Below, one piece after another: positions 26,428-33,425 of a stretch of DNA of 34,967 bases. A program made the position numbers and the translations under genes. Positions within the stretch are counted from its first letter, which is position 1. Every line of letters starts with the position of its first letter. The DNA comes from Capnocytophaga sp. oral taxon 338 str. F0234 (lineage in GTDB: Bacteria; Bacteroidota; Bacteroidia; Flavobacteriales; Flavobacteriaceae). The stretch is from the NCBI RefSeq assembly GCF_000192225.1, contig NZ_GL872413.1:480438-515404 (forward strand), given 5' to 3'. The notes beneath the pieces were generated by a model. It worked only from the letters and a program-made list of their open reading frames with translations, did no database searches and was not told where the DNA came from.

Positions 26428-26889
26428 TTACAAAGTTTTTAACTGTTTTTCTTTCATATAAATTGCTACTTCTTCAGTTGAAAGTCGGCGTAACTGTTCT
26501 GGGGAACAATCTTTATAGTGTGGTGTTGTAAACAAAGGTTGTAAGCTACAGTGTTTTTGCTTATTTTGCTGCAAATAATCATTTAGAGCTTCTACAGAAG
26601 GAAAGATTTTATATTGTTTTCTGCCTTTAGTATCTTCTATTTCGTAAATACCGCAAGCTTGTTCCCATATTACTTCAGCAGCACGCAAATATAAGATAGC
26701 AATAGCAAGAGTTTTAAAAGGAAAAAGCGCACGGAACTTCCCTTTATCATCTACATCAGCACAGATACATCTGCCACAAGTGCAGCAGATGTATTGGCGG
26801 TGATGTAACAAACACTCTTCGGGACGTAGTAATGGAGTGATGCGCTTATCTGCAGCATAACACTCCGGACAAATATGAGCGGTTTGCAT
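26428..26889 (-). CDS. Cys-rich (zinc-ribbon-like) hypothetical protein
   Basis: A 153-residue soluble protein. The N-terminal 45 residues carry CPEC (8-11) and CCTCGRCIC (about 35-43), enough ligands for one or two zinc or metal sites. Then comes a helical middle (LAIAILYLRAAEVIWEQACG) and a C-terminal helix-rich part (SPEQLRRLSTEEVAIYMKEK). No family was recognised. It starts 3 nt after the membrane protein gene and is the third gene of the AraC-led unit, so its expression is probably tied to that regulator. Confidence 0.65.
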   Translation of the reverse strand: MQTAHICPECYAADKRITPLLRPEECLLHHRQYICCTCGRCICADVDDKGKFRALFPFKTLAIAILYLRAAEVIWEQACGIYEIEDTKGRKQYKIFPSVEALNDYLQQNKQKHCSLQPLFTTPHYKDCSPEQLRRLSTEEVAIYMKEKQLKTL

Positions 26890-26892
26890 AGT

Positions 26893-27375
26893 TTAAGGGG
26901 TCATTTGTAACAAACTATTAATCTCTTCGGCATGTGTACGACAGTAGTACATCACAAAAGCAATATAAGGCACAAAAAGAGCAATACTCCACAGTAAGCC
27001 CTGTGCAAACGCTTTGTAATCACTAATGCGATAGAGGACATAGCCCGTCCAAATTAGGTTGAGTGTCATTGTAATATGTGACATTTGAGCAAAGATATTA
27101 GCACCACTCCACGTGAAGGTGAAGAGTCCCATTGTACCAAAGTAGTACATTGGCAGGAAGGCGAGCGGTAGCCAAACAGTCTTTTTCGTCAGCCAAAAGG
27201 CGATAAAGCAAGCTAAATACACCAAGCTACTGGGTGAACAAGCGTTGTAAGCTAACCATTGCACAAAGGTTACTTTCAGAGTAAAAAAGAAGTACCCACT
27301 CCCTGAAAGCGTAAGTAATAATAAGACAGTCGCTAAAGCGATCCCTGTGATTTTTTCGGTTTTTGTAAGATTCAT
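26893..27375 (-). CDS. Small integral membrane protein
   Basis: A 160-residue protein with four to five hydrophobic segments (about 10-30, 45-62, 67-85, 98-115 and 125-145). The pattern and aromatic content (WLAYNACSPSSLVYLACF, PMYYFGTMGLFTFTW) do not match a transporter family known to me. It follows the AraC gene by 11 nt and precedes the Cys-rich gene by 3 nt. The tight spacing argues that the regulator controls its own operon and that this gene is one of its targets. Confidence 0.7.
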   Translation of the reverse strand: MNLTKTEKITGIALATVLLLLTLSGSGYFFFTLKVTFVQWLAYNACSPSSLVYLACFIAFWLTKKTVWLPLAFLPMYYFGTMGLFTFTWSGANIFAQMSHITMTLNLIWTGYVLYRISDYKAFAQGLLWSIALFVPYIAFVMYYCRTHAEEINSLLQMTP

Positions 27376-27386
27376 AATGTTAGAAA

Positions 27387-28256
27387 TTAGGAAATTACAC
27401 GTGCAGTTTGCACTGGGATATATATCTCAGTTTTCAGTTTTTCTTCAGGGGTACGACGACAGTCGTTGAGGTATTTCTCGAACATAGGCTCATCGCGCAC
27501 TTCGTATTCACTATCTACCACCCAGTGCATAGCAGCATCGTAGACGGCTGAGAGTTGACTGTAACTCCCTTGATAGAAAAAGACCGCATATTTGCCTCCT
27601 GATAAGGTTTTGCAACTTACCTCCCCCGATGGTTTAGCCAGTTTGTGGATAGCCAAACACACATCGGTGCGTTGCAGATTCCCCTTTGTGATTTTAGGGT
27701 CGTCGTACGAAACACATATCGACTCAATGCCTTTGGTAAAGAGCTTTTGCGATTTCACAACACCCCACAACTGCTCGTAAGCTTTATTGTAATCAAGGGT
27801 ACCGTATTCCCCTGTAAGGGCTACATAAATAAGATTTTTGGGCTCAAGCTCTACTATTTTTGGAGCTTTGAGTACTACTTCTGGATTGTTCATTTCTTTT
27901 TTCATAATATATATATCTCTGTTTGTTCTATACTGAGAAGGAGTAATGCCATATTGATTTTTAAACGCTTTGGAAAGAGAGGTAGGCGTTTCATACCCTA
28001 TATTAAAAGCTATCTCTTCTACCGAAAGTGCCGAATAGCGCAATAGTTGAGCAGCCGTTTCTATGCGTAAGCGAGCAATAAAGGCAATGGGTGATTCTCC
28101 CTTAAGTGCTTTGAAAATGCGACAAAAGTGAAAATCAGATAAGTTAGCCACATTGGCAAGCGTTTTTACCTCTATAGGAGTATCGAGATGGCTATTGATG
28201 TATTCTGCCACTTTGTTGATGCGCTGGGTGTAATCATTATGGGTAATAGTTTTCAT
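27387..28256 (-). CDS. AraC-family regulator with GyrI-like effector domain
   Basis: A 289-residue cytoplasmic transcription factor. The N-terminal 110 residues form the double helix-turn-helix of AraC/XylS (VKTLANVANLSDFHFCRIFK and VEEIAFNIGYETPTSLSKAF ... GITPSQYR). The C-terminal part (about 125-289) is a GyrI-like/SOUL-type effector domain (VVLKAPKIVELEPKNLIYVA, GGKYAVFFYQGSYSQLSAVY, EKYLNDCRRTPEEKLKTEIY). This is the Rob/SoxS-like layout that binds hydrophobic small molecules and often controls efflux or stress genes. First gene of a three-gene unit. A -7 element at 28281-28289 precedes it. Confidence 0.93.
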   Translation of the reverse strand: MKTITHNDYTQRINKVAEYINSHLDTPIEVKTLANVANLSDFHFCRIFKALKGESPIAFIARLRIETAAQLLRYSALSVEEIAFNIGYETPTSLSKAFKNQYGITPSQYRTNRDIYIMKKEMNNPEVVLKAPKIVELEPKNLIYVALTGEYGTLDYNKAYEQLWGVVKSQKLFTKGIESICVSYDDPKITKGNLQRTDVCLAIHKLAKPSGEVSCKTLSGGKYAVFFYQGSYSQLSAVYDAAMHWVVDSEYEVRDEPMFEKYLNDCRRTPEEKLKTEIYIPVQTARVIS

Positions 28257-28280
28257 ACAGATTTATTTTGAATTTCCATG

Positions 28281-28289
28281 GCAAAGATA
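28281..28289 (-). promoter_or_regulatory. -7 element for the AraC operon
   Basis: On the minus strand TATCTTTGC, an exact consensus match, 24 nt before the ATG at 28256. Confidence 0.55.
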
Positions 28290-28336
28290 CGGCAGTTTTC
28301 CAAAGAAGCCTTTTCCTATCTTGCTAATTTCTCCTT

Positions 28337-28553
28337 ATGGTTGCTACACTCCCTCTCCTTATGAGTAGTCTCCGAATATTTGTAGGAGAGTATGTGATTG
28401 AGGGAGGATTCTCTTGCTTTCGCCTCATGAGTATTGCCTAAATTGTGCAAAGGTCAGCTCAATAAGTTACCCGAAATGGTGGTGCATATTATCTGTGTAA
28501 CCCTCATAGGGGTAGTACTGGGTAGCTTAGTAAGAATAGGAGGAATACAATAA
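28337..28553 (+). pseudogene. Possible remnant of a membrane protein gene
   Basis: The 347-bp gap between the AraC gene and the leucine-rich lipoprotein holds no intact gene. Two overlapping plus-strand frames read as protein: 28337-28441 (LRIFVGEYVIEGGFSCF region) and 28431-28553, whose end VVHIICVTLIGVVLGSLVRI forms one transmembrane helix before a TAA. Joined by one frameshift near 28435 they could be the tail of a lost inner-membrane protein. A terminator follows just after, which fits a former plus-strand gene end. No family recognised. Confidence 0.3.
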
Positions 28554-28558
28554 TATTA

Positions 28559-28596
28559 GAGGGCTAACAAAGATTTCTCCGTTAACCCTCTTTTCT
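28559..28596. terminator. Rho-independent terminator, probably bidirectional
   Basis: GAGGGCTAAC (28559-28568) pairs with GTTAACCCTC (28581-28590) with one mismatch, followed by TTTTCTTT on the plus strand. It ends the minus-strand lipoprotein gene and possibly the decayed plus-strand gene. Confidence 0.65.
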
Positions 28597-28603
28597 TTAA
28601 GAT

Positions 28604-29386
28604 TTATTGGTCTGCATACCATTCCCAATCATTTAACCACACGTGCCACCCTTTTTTTTGGGCTATACGAATAATCTCACTATTCACTTGGTTATGCTCC
28701 CTTTCTAATTTGGGTTGATTCAAATAGAAGTTCCCTTCTTTTATTTTAGGAAGCCCCTGTGAAACTTTAAGAAGTTCTGCTTCTGAAAAATTATTCACAG
28801 CTATTCTTATATCCGTCAGATAACGAGGATTGTTTATCTTCAAACTTTCCAACTGGTTGAACTCTGCTTTTAATCCTCTTAAGTCTTCGTTTTGACTCAC
28901 ATCTAAGGTTTTTAGCAGATTCCAATTACAACCCAATTGTCGAAGTCATTTGTTATGGGTTACATCCAGCTCTTTAAGTTGCATATTTGTGCCATAACAA
29001 ATAAAATTCTCCACTTCACCATAAAAGGTAATAATAGGCGATTTTACAGTATAGGTATCTCTTTCTTTACTTACATCTTCACTTTCATCGTCCCATTTAC
29101 CATTGTTATTAAGGTCTACCCATACATCGCGTAAAAGTATATCCGATCTGCTTGCAATTACTTCAAATCGTATTTTAGTACCTATAGGTACACCTGTAAG
29201 CATTGTCATATAGGGCTTACTTTCATCAACTATTGGCTTTACTTCCCAATTTTCGAGATGCGCAGGAGTTCTAATAGCTGTTGCTGAGTCATCGTTTTTT
29301 GAGCAAGCCACGGCTCCTATCAAAATACTCGTTGCCAGAACGACACTAAATATCAGTTTCTTTATGTTTATAAAAATCTGGTTCAT
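28604..29386 (-). pseudogene. Leucine-rich repeat lipoprotein broken by in-frame TGA
   Basis: The ATG at 29386 opens a lipoprotein (signal, lipobox IGAVAC, then SKNDDSATA). The next part is a beta-domain with DVWVDLNNNGKWDDESEDV and then leucine-rich repeats (MQLKELDVTHNK). A TGA at 28948-28946 (codon 147) interrupts, and the same frame continues with LRQLGCNWNLLKTLDVSQNE, further repeats (LRGLKAEFNQLESLKI) and a C-terminus ending in DWEWYADQ. The repeat register is kept across the stop, so only this one codon disrupts a 260-residue protein. The full-length family is surface LRR lipoprotein of Bacteroidota. The TGA could derive from CGA, GGA, AGA or TTA by one base. Confidence 0.75.
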
Positions 29387-29414
29387 TAGTTATATTTTTT
29401 TAAGTTAAACACTT

Positions 29415-29517
29415 CTATTTCTTCGGATAAGTAAACTTATGGGCTCTATCCTCTCCTTCTTTTGTATATCTAATATTCCACGGAATTACATCAACACGCA
29501 GGTATGGAGATGCCAAG
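29415..29517 (-). pseudogene. Severed 3' end of a minus-strand gene
   Basis: Minus-strand frame ending at a TAG (29417-29415) reads LRVDVIPWNIRYTKEGEDR, then a short basic tail ending TYPKK. It looks like a real protein C-terminus, perhaps of a fimbrillin-like or other surface protein (VxPW pattern), but the match stops where the plus-strand Fic gene and the A+T-rich segment begin. It is likely that the rest was removed or displaced when the right-hand segment arrived. Family unknown. Confidence 0.4.
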
Positions 29518-30090
29518 ATGTTAAAAAATCTCTATAATACTTTTATTTCTGAAACGGAATACATAAAGAAAGAAAACGGAAAAGTAATTATTGATGAAAA
29601 ATTACTCTTTCGATTACATTCCTATCTTACAGATGATTTGGTAGAAAACAGAGAACGAGGGGTTATAAGAACACGCCCTGTAAGGATTACAGGGACAGAA
29701 TATACTCCCCCGAAAGACCTCATTGAAATACAAAAAAGAATATCGGAGATAATGGAGCTTCAAGAGAGACTTACCAACCCGTTTGAAAAGGCTCTTTTTT
29801 TACATTGTAATATTGCCAAATTACAACCTTTTATTGATGGGAATAAACGAACTTCTCGAATGGTAGAAAGTATTGTATTGATGAATGAAAATATAGTGCC
29901 TATTTTTTCTATCAGTGAAGATGATTTTGAAAAATACAAAACAGGACTTTTGCATTTTTATGAAACAGGAGATTATTCAAAATATGCAGACTATTTTTTG
30001 GAACGAAAATTAAATTATTTACAGAATTTCACACAGGAAGATTTGAAAGAAGAATTTCAAAAATCCACAGGAAGGAAACAGAAATTTTAA
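29518..30090 (+). CDS. Fic family protein with degenerate active-site motif
   Basis: A 190-residue soluble protein with a Fic fold. The motif region reads LHCNIAKLQPFIDGNKRTSR (95-114), where canonical Fic AMP-transferases have HPFxxGNGRxxR. Here the catalytic His is Gln103 and the second Gly is Lys110. I recall a Fic subgroup with LQxFxDxNKRTSR, so this may be a subfamily trait and not decay. The flap-like strand YTPP and RTRPVRITG precede it. It lacks the longer N-terminal part of that subgroup, and its start abuts the severed minus-strand gene, so a 5' truncation is possible. Frame is open upstream to 29431. Activity as AMP-transferase is doubtful. Composition is A+T-rich. Confidence 0.75.
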   Translation: MLKNLYNTFISETEYIKKENGKVIIDEKLLFRLHSYLTDDLVENRERGVIRTRPVRITGTEYTPPKDLIEIQKRISEIMELQERLTNPFEKALFLHCNIAKLQPFIDGNKRTSRMVESIVLMNENIVPIFSISEDDFEKYKTGLLHFYETGDYSKYADYFLERKLNYLQNFTQEDLKEEFQKSTGRKQKF

Positions 30091-30518
30091 TAAAAAATGT
30101 ACTTATGTTGTGGCTGATAAACAGGATAAAAAAGTAATTGAATGATTTTTTTGTATATTTATTCTATATCCAAAAGAATACGGTTTTTTCGTCAAGTTCT
30201 TTTTTAGCATCTTCTATAATTCTACGAATAAAATCTCTACTTCTTTATTTGTTTTATATTTATTTTCAATCATAAGCATAATTTTTAAATAACAGCCGTA
30301 ATATTACGATTATAAAACCTCTTTATTTGTTACTATTAATAAAATATTAACAAAATCTAAATTTTTTCTAACGATCAAGCAATTTTTTAAATTTAAAGAA
30401 GAGGTTTTTTTGAAAAAAATCAAATGAAAGAAAAAATACTGAAAAAAAGTTAGATAAGAACAATAGAATAGTAAAATATTTAAATAAATTAACCATTTTT
30501 AACTATAAAAAAATAATA

Positions 30519-30551
30519 GGTAAAGATTTTTTTATAAAAAAAATCTTTACC
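30519..30551. repeat. Perfect 15-bp inverted repeat
   Basis: GGTAAAGATTTTTTT (30519-30533) is followed after 3 nt by its exact complement AAAAAAATCTTTACC (30537-30551). The right arm overlaps a -7-like element TACCTTTG (30548-30555). It can be a terminator-like hairpin or an operator over the promoter of the barrel gene 80 nt downstream. Confidence 0.6.
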
Positions 30552-30555
30552 TTTG
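30548..30555 (+). promoter_or_regulatory. Possible -7 element before the barrel gene
   Basis: TACCTTTG, followed by T, fits TAnnTTTG, 79 nt before the ATG at 30635, and shares bases with the right arm of the inverted repeat. Confidence 0.4.
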
Positions 30556-30634
30556 TCAAGAAAATAATGTATAGTGATATATTATTATATTTTGTATAGT
30601 AAAGACTTATTTTAAAATAATAAAACTTTGTGTT

Positions 30635-33073
30635 ATGAATAAAATAAATAGTAAAATTACAATTACAAAAAGTAAAAAGGTAAGATATATTTTGTCATTA
30701 TTGTTGGTGTTTTTATTTAATAACCAAGCCTTTTCACAATTTAAGATTAAAGGAAAAATTCTTGATGAAAGAAATAATCCTATAGAATTTTTAGAAATTC
30801 AATTAAAAAATAAAGATTCTATAATATCTACAAGTGAGCTGACCAATGAAGAAGGAGAATACTTGCTAAATAGTAGGGAAGGAGAATATACATTATTGGT
30901 TAGACAGATGGGAGATATCTATTATAAACAAAAAATAGATGTATTCAAGGATACGCAGATGGAAACCATAAATATTTCATTAAGAGCAAAAGAACTTGAA
31001 GAATTTGTTATGGTTTCAAGTTCAAAGAAAAAATTAATTGAAAGAAAAGTAGATAGAATTGTTTTTAATGTAGATCAAAGCATTGTTTCTCAGGGTGTTG
31101 ATGCGATTGAAGTTTTACAAAGAACTCCAAAAGTGGATATAAGTAAGGGCGCTATTCAATTAATAGGTAAAAGCAATTTAGGAGTAATGATTAATGGAAA
31201 ACTTTTAAATTTATCTAGTGCAGAAATAGAATCGTACTTAAAAACAATTCGTTCAGAAAATATATCAAAAATAGAAGTTATTACAACTCCTCCAGCAAAG
31301 TATGATGCACAAGGCAATAGTGGTCTGATTAATATTATCTTAAAGAAAAATCTGAAAGAAGGCTGGAAAGGCGATTTATCGGCTACCTATATACAAAGAA
31401 CCTACGGAGGATTTGTTCCAGCCACATCAATATCTTATAATTCAGAAAAATTAAGTTTATCTTTTAGTTTATTAGCGGATACAGAAGCCAGAAAAAATAC
31501 ATCAAGCACCAATATAGATTTTAACACTAATTATAGAAGAGCCATTGAAAGTAAAAAAGAATCTTCAAAGAATTTAGCAACAGGGATTAATCTAAATTAT
31601 TCAATCAATGAAAATAATGATATAGGAGTTATTTATAATTCGAATTTTTGGGATGCTAAACAAAACGGTCAATATGAAAATAAATTTTTCACAACATCTG
31701 CAAATATTTTAGATTCCATTCAAAGAACTCCTTCTTACAATAAAAACAGATATGATTATCATTCTGTATCATCATATTATGATTTAAAAATAGACTCTTT
31801 TGGAAAAAAAATGAGTGTTAATTTTAATCTACTCACAAAGAAAAATAAAAATAACAGAGATTTTTCAACTTCAAATTATATAGGTTATTACAATAGCTTA
31901 AACTCTTATAATTCAGCCATTAATAATAGTTTATCCAAATTTAATGTTTATTCATTAAATATTGATTTTATGTTGCCCTATAAATTTGCAAATATGGAAA
32001 CAGGTTCTAAAGTTACATTCATTGAAAATAATAGTGAGATATACTTTTTTAACAATACATTAGGTAATGCCCTTTTAGATGTTACAAAAAGCAATGAATT
32101 TAACTATAAAGAAAGAATAATGGCTTTCTATGTTTCTGCAAATAAAGAAATTAGCGAAAAATGGACAGCGCAATTTGGAATAAGATTTGAGAGTACAGAA
32201 ACCAAAGGAAATTCAATTACACTAAACACAAAACAAAAGAATAATTTCAATAATTTATTTCCATCGGCTTATTTGACCTATGATCCGAATGAAAATAATT
32301 CCTTTTCAATTGGGTATTCAAAAAGAATTGAAAGACCAACTTTCTCAGAAGTAAATCCTTTTAGAATGTATTCAGATTTTTATTCATATGAAGCGGGAAA
32401 TCCAGATTTATTACCAATGCTAACGGATAATATTGAGTTTTCTTACATTTTCAAAAATAATTTGTCTTTAACATTATATGGATCCAAATTAAATCAAGGA
32501 AGAGATTATTTGACTATTACTAACAATAATGATAATTCTGTTATTTCAACACCACAGAATTATTATAATCAAGAAACTTTAGGATTAGATATTAGTCATA
32601 CTTGGGAGCCTTTAAAGTGGTTCAATAGCTATAATAATTTTAGTGTATATTATAATAATTCAAAATCTTATATTCAAAACATAACTATTCCTGAGTTTGA
32701 TGGTTATGGATCATATTTTTCTTCAAAAAATACATTTACGTTAAATACAAATAAAACAACATATTTATTACTAAATTTCTTTCAAAGTTTTCCAAATACA
32801 GAAGGATTTCTTAAATCTTATAATAGAGCAAGTTTTGATTTAGGTCTTAAGTTTATGCAATTTAATAAAAATTTGCAAATCAGCATAATAGCTTACGATT
32901 TGTTTGCTCAAAATAGAAATAAAGGAACAGAAACATACCCCAACTACAAATATTCAACAAAAATATATAATGATATGAGAAATATCACATTATCTTTAAT
33001 ATATAAATTTGGCAATAACAATATAAAAACAAATAATAAAAAAATAGAAAACCCAGAAGATCAAAGATTATAA
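30635..33073 (+). CDS. Outer-membrane beta-barrel (TonB-receptor-like) protein
   Basis: An 812-residue outer-membrane protein. A long basic N-region and signal peptide end near residue 35 (LLLVFLFNNQAFSQ). A CarboxypepD_reg-like domain (FKIKGKILDERNNPIEFLEI, about 36-115) comes next. A plug-like domain (120-240) has VDAIEVLQRTPKVDI, NISKIEVITTPPAKYDAQGN and GLINIILKK. A large barrel of the OMP_b-brl_3 type with many Asn/Tyr-rich strands completes it (FSIGYSKRIERPTFSEVNPF, TLSLIYKFGNN near the end). No clear TonB box was picked out. It lies 115 bp upstream of the RiPP precursor, same strand and same A+T-rich composition. It may export, take up or sense the peptide, which is inference from position only. 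Confidence 0.85.
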   Translation: MNKINSKITITKSKKVRYILSLLLVFLFNNQAFSQFKIKGKILDERNNPIEFLEIQLKNKDSIISTSELTNEEGEYLLNSREGEYTLLVRQMGDIYYKQKIDVFKDTQMETINISLRAKELEEFVMVSSSKKKLIERKVDRIVFNVDQSIVSQGVDAIEVLQRTPKVDISKGAIQLIGKSNLGVMINGKLLNLSSAEIESYLKTIRSENISKIEVITTPPAKYDAQGNSGLINIILKKNLKEGWKGDLSATYIQRTYGGFVPATSISYNSEKLSLSFSLLADTEARKNTSSTNIDFNTNYRRAIESKKESSKNLATGINLNYSINENNDIGVIYNSNFWDAKQNGQYENKFFTTSANILDSIQRTPSYNKNRYDYHSVSSYYDLKIDSFGKKMSVNFNLLTKKNKNNRDFSTSNYIGYYNSLNSYNSAINNSLSKFNVYSLNIDFMLPYKFANMETGSKVTFIENNSEIYFFNNTLGNALLDVTKSNEFNYKERIMAFYVSANKEISEKWTAQFGIRFESTETKGNSITLNTKQKNNFNNLFPSAYLTYDPNENNSFSIGYSKRIERPTFSEVNPFRMYSDFYSYEAGNPDLLPMLTDNIEFSYIFKNNLSLTLYGSKLNQGRDYLTITNNNDNSVISTPQNYYNQETLGLDISHTWEPLKWFNSYNNFSVYYNNSKSYIQNITIPEFDGYGSYFSSKNTFTLNTNKTTYLLLNFFQSFPNTEGFLKSYNRASFDLGLKFMQFNKNLQISIIAYDLFAQNRNKGTETYPNYKYSTKIYNDMRNITLSLIYKFGNNNIKTNNKKIENPEDQRL

Positions 33074-33188
33074 AAAATGAGAATCATTCAGATATTTTGC
33101 AACTCATAAAAAAGCAAAACATAAGGAATAGACAACAGCCGAGATAAAAAGAGAAGTATAATGTATTAACGTGTAAACAGATTGTCTT

Positions 33189-33363
33189 ATGAAATTATCA
33201 AAATTCAAAAAAGACCAAGTTTCTGTATCTTCACTAAAAAGCATCAAAGGTGCAAATGCAGATGTTATGACTCCTTATTAATGAAGGAACAAGCCATACA
33301 CTGAGACATTCTACATCTTGTACAGGTAGTGATCATGATGCAGGCAGACACGATAGTGATTAG
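33189..33363 (+). pseudogene. RiPP precursor peptide gene, frameshifted (grasp-with-spasm type)
   Basis: The ATG at 33189 encodes a 30-residue peptide, MKLSKFKKDQVSVSSLKSIK then GANADVMTPY, ending at TAA (33279-33281). LSKFKxDQ...LxSIKG is a typical Bacteroidota RiPP leader. One base later, the next frame reads NEGTSHTLRHSTSCTGSDHD then AGRHDSD to a TAG (33361-33363). This Thr/Ser/His/Asp-rich, acidic-ending tail looks like a graspetide-type core in which Ser/Thr hydroxyls and Asp carboxyls could be joined. Dropping one base near 33276-33282 restores a single 57-residue precursor. Maturase gene gwsG follows 62 bp downstream. As it stands the core would not be translated with its leader. Confidence 0.7.
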
Positions 33364-33376
33364 TTGCTATTAATTA

Positions 33377-33400
33377 AAGAGAGGGTTTCTACCCTCTCTT
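33377..33400 (+). terminator. Hairpin between precursor and maturase genes
   Basis: AAGAGAGGGT (33377-33386) pairs perfectly with ACCCTCTCTT (33391-33400) around TTCT. The following T-run is weak (ATTTG), so it should act as a partial terminator or as an mRNA-stabilising hairpin giving more precursor than enzyme transcript, common in RiPP operons. Confidence 0.6.
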
Positions 33401-33425
33401 ATTTGATAACTTCAAAATTAAATAT

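Larger units (their letters stand above)
30091..30634. other. A+T-rich intergenic region with remnants and an inverted repeat
   Basis: This 544-bp gap is extremely A+T-rich. On the minus strand 30279-30164 carries two overlapping frames that would make one small protein if a single frameshift were repaired (MIENKYKTNKEV joined to RDFIRRIIEDAKKELDEK, then a hydrophobic end and TAG). A perfect inverted repeat occurs at 30519-30551. Nothing else was identified. Confidence 0.4.

Noticed and set aside
27645-28046. Open frame of 133 codons on the plus strand
   Set aside because: Antisense to the AraC regulator; a shadow of its codon usage.
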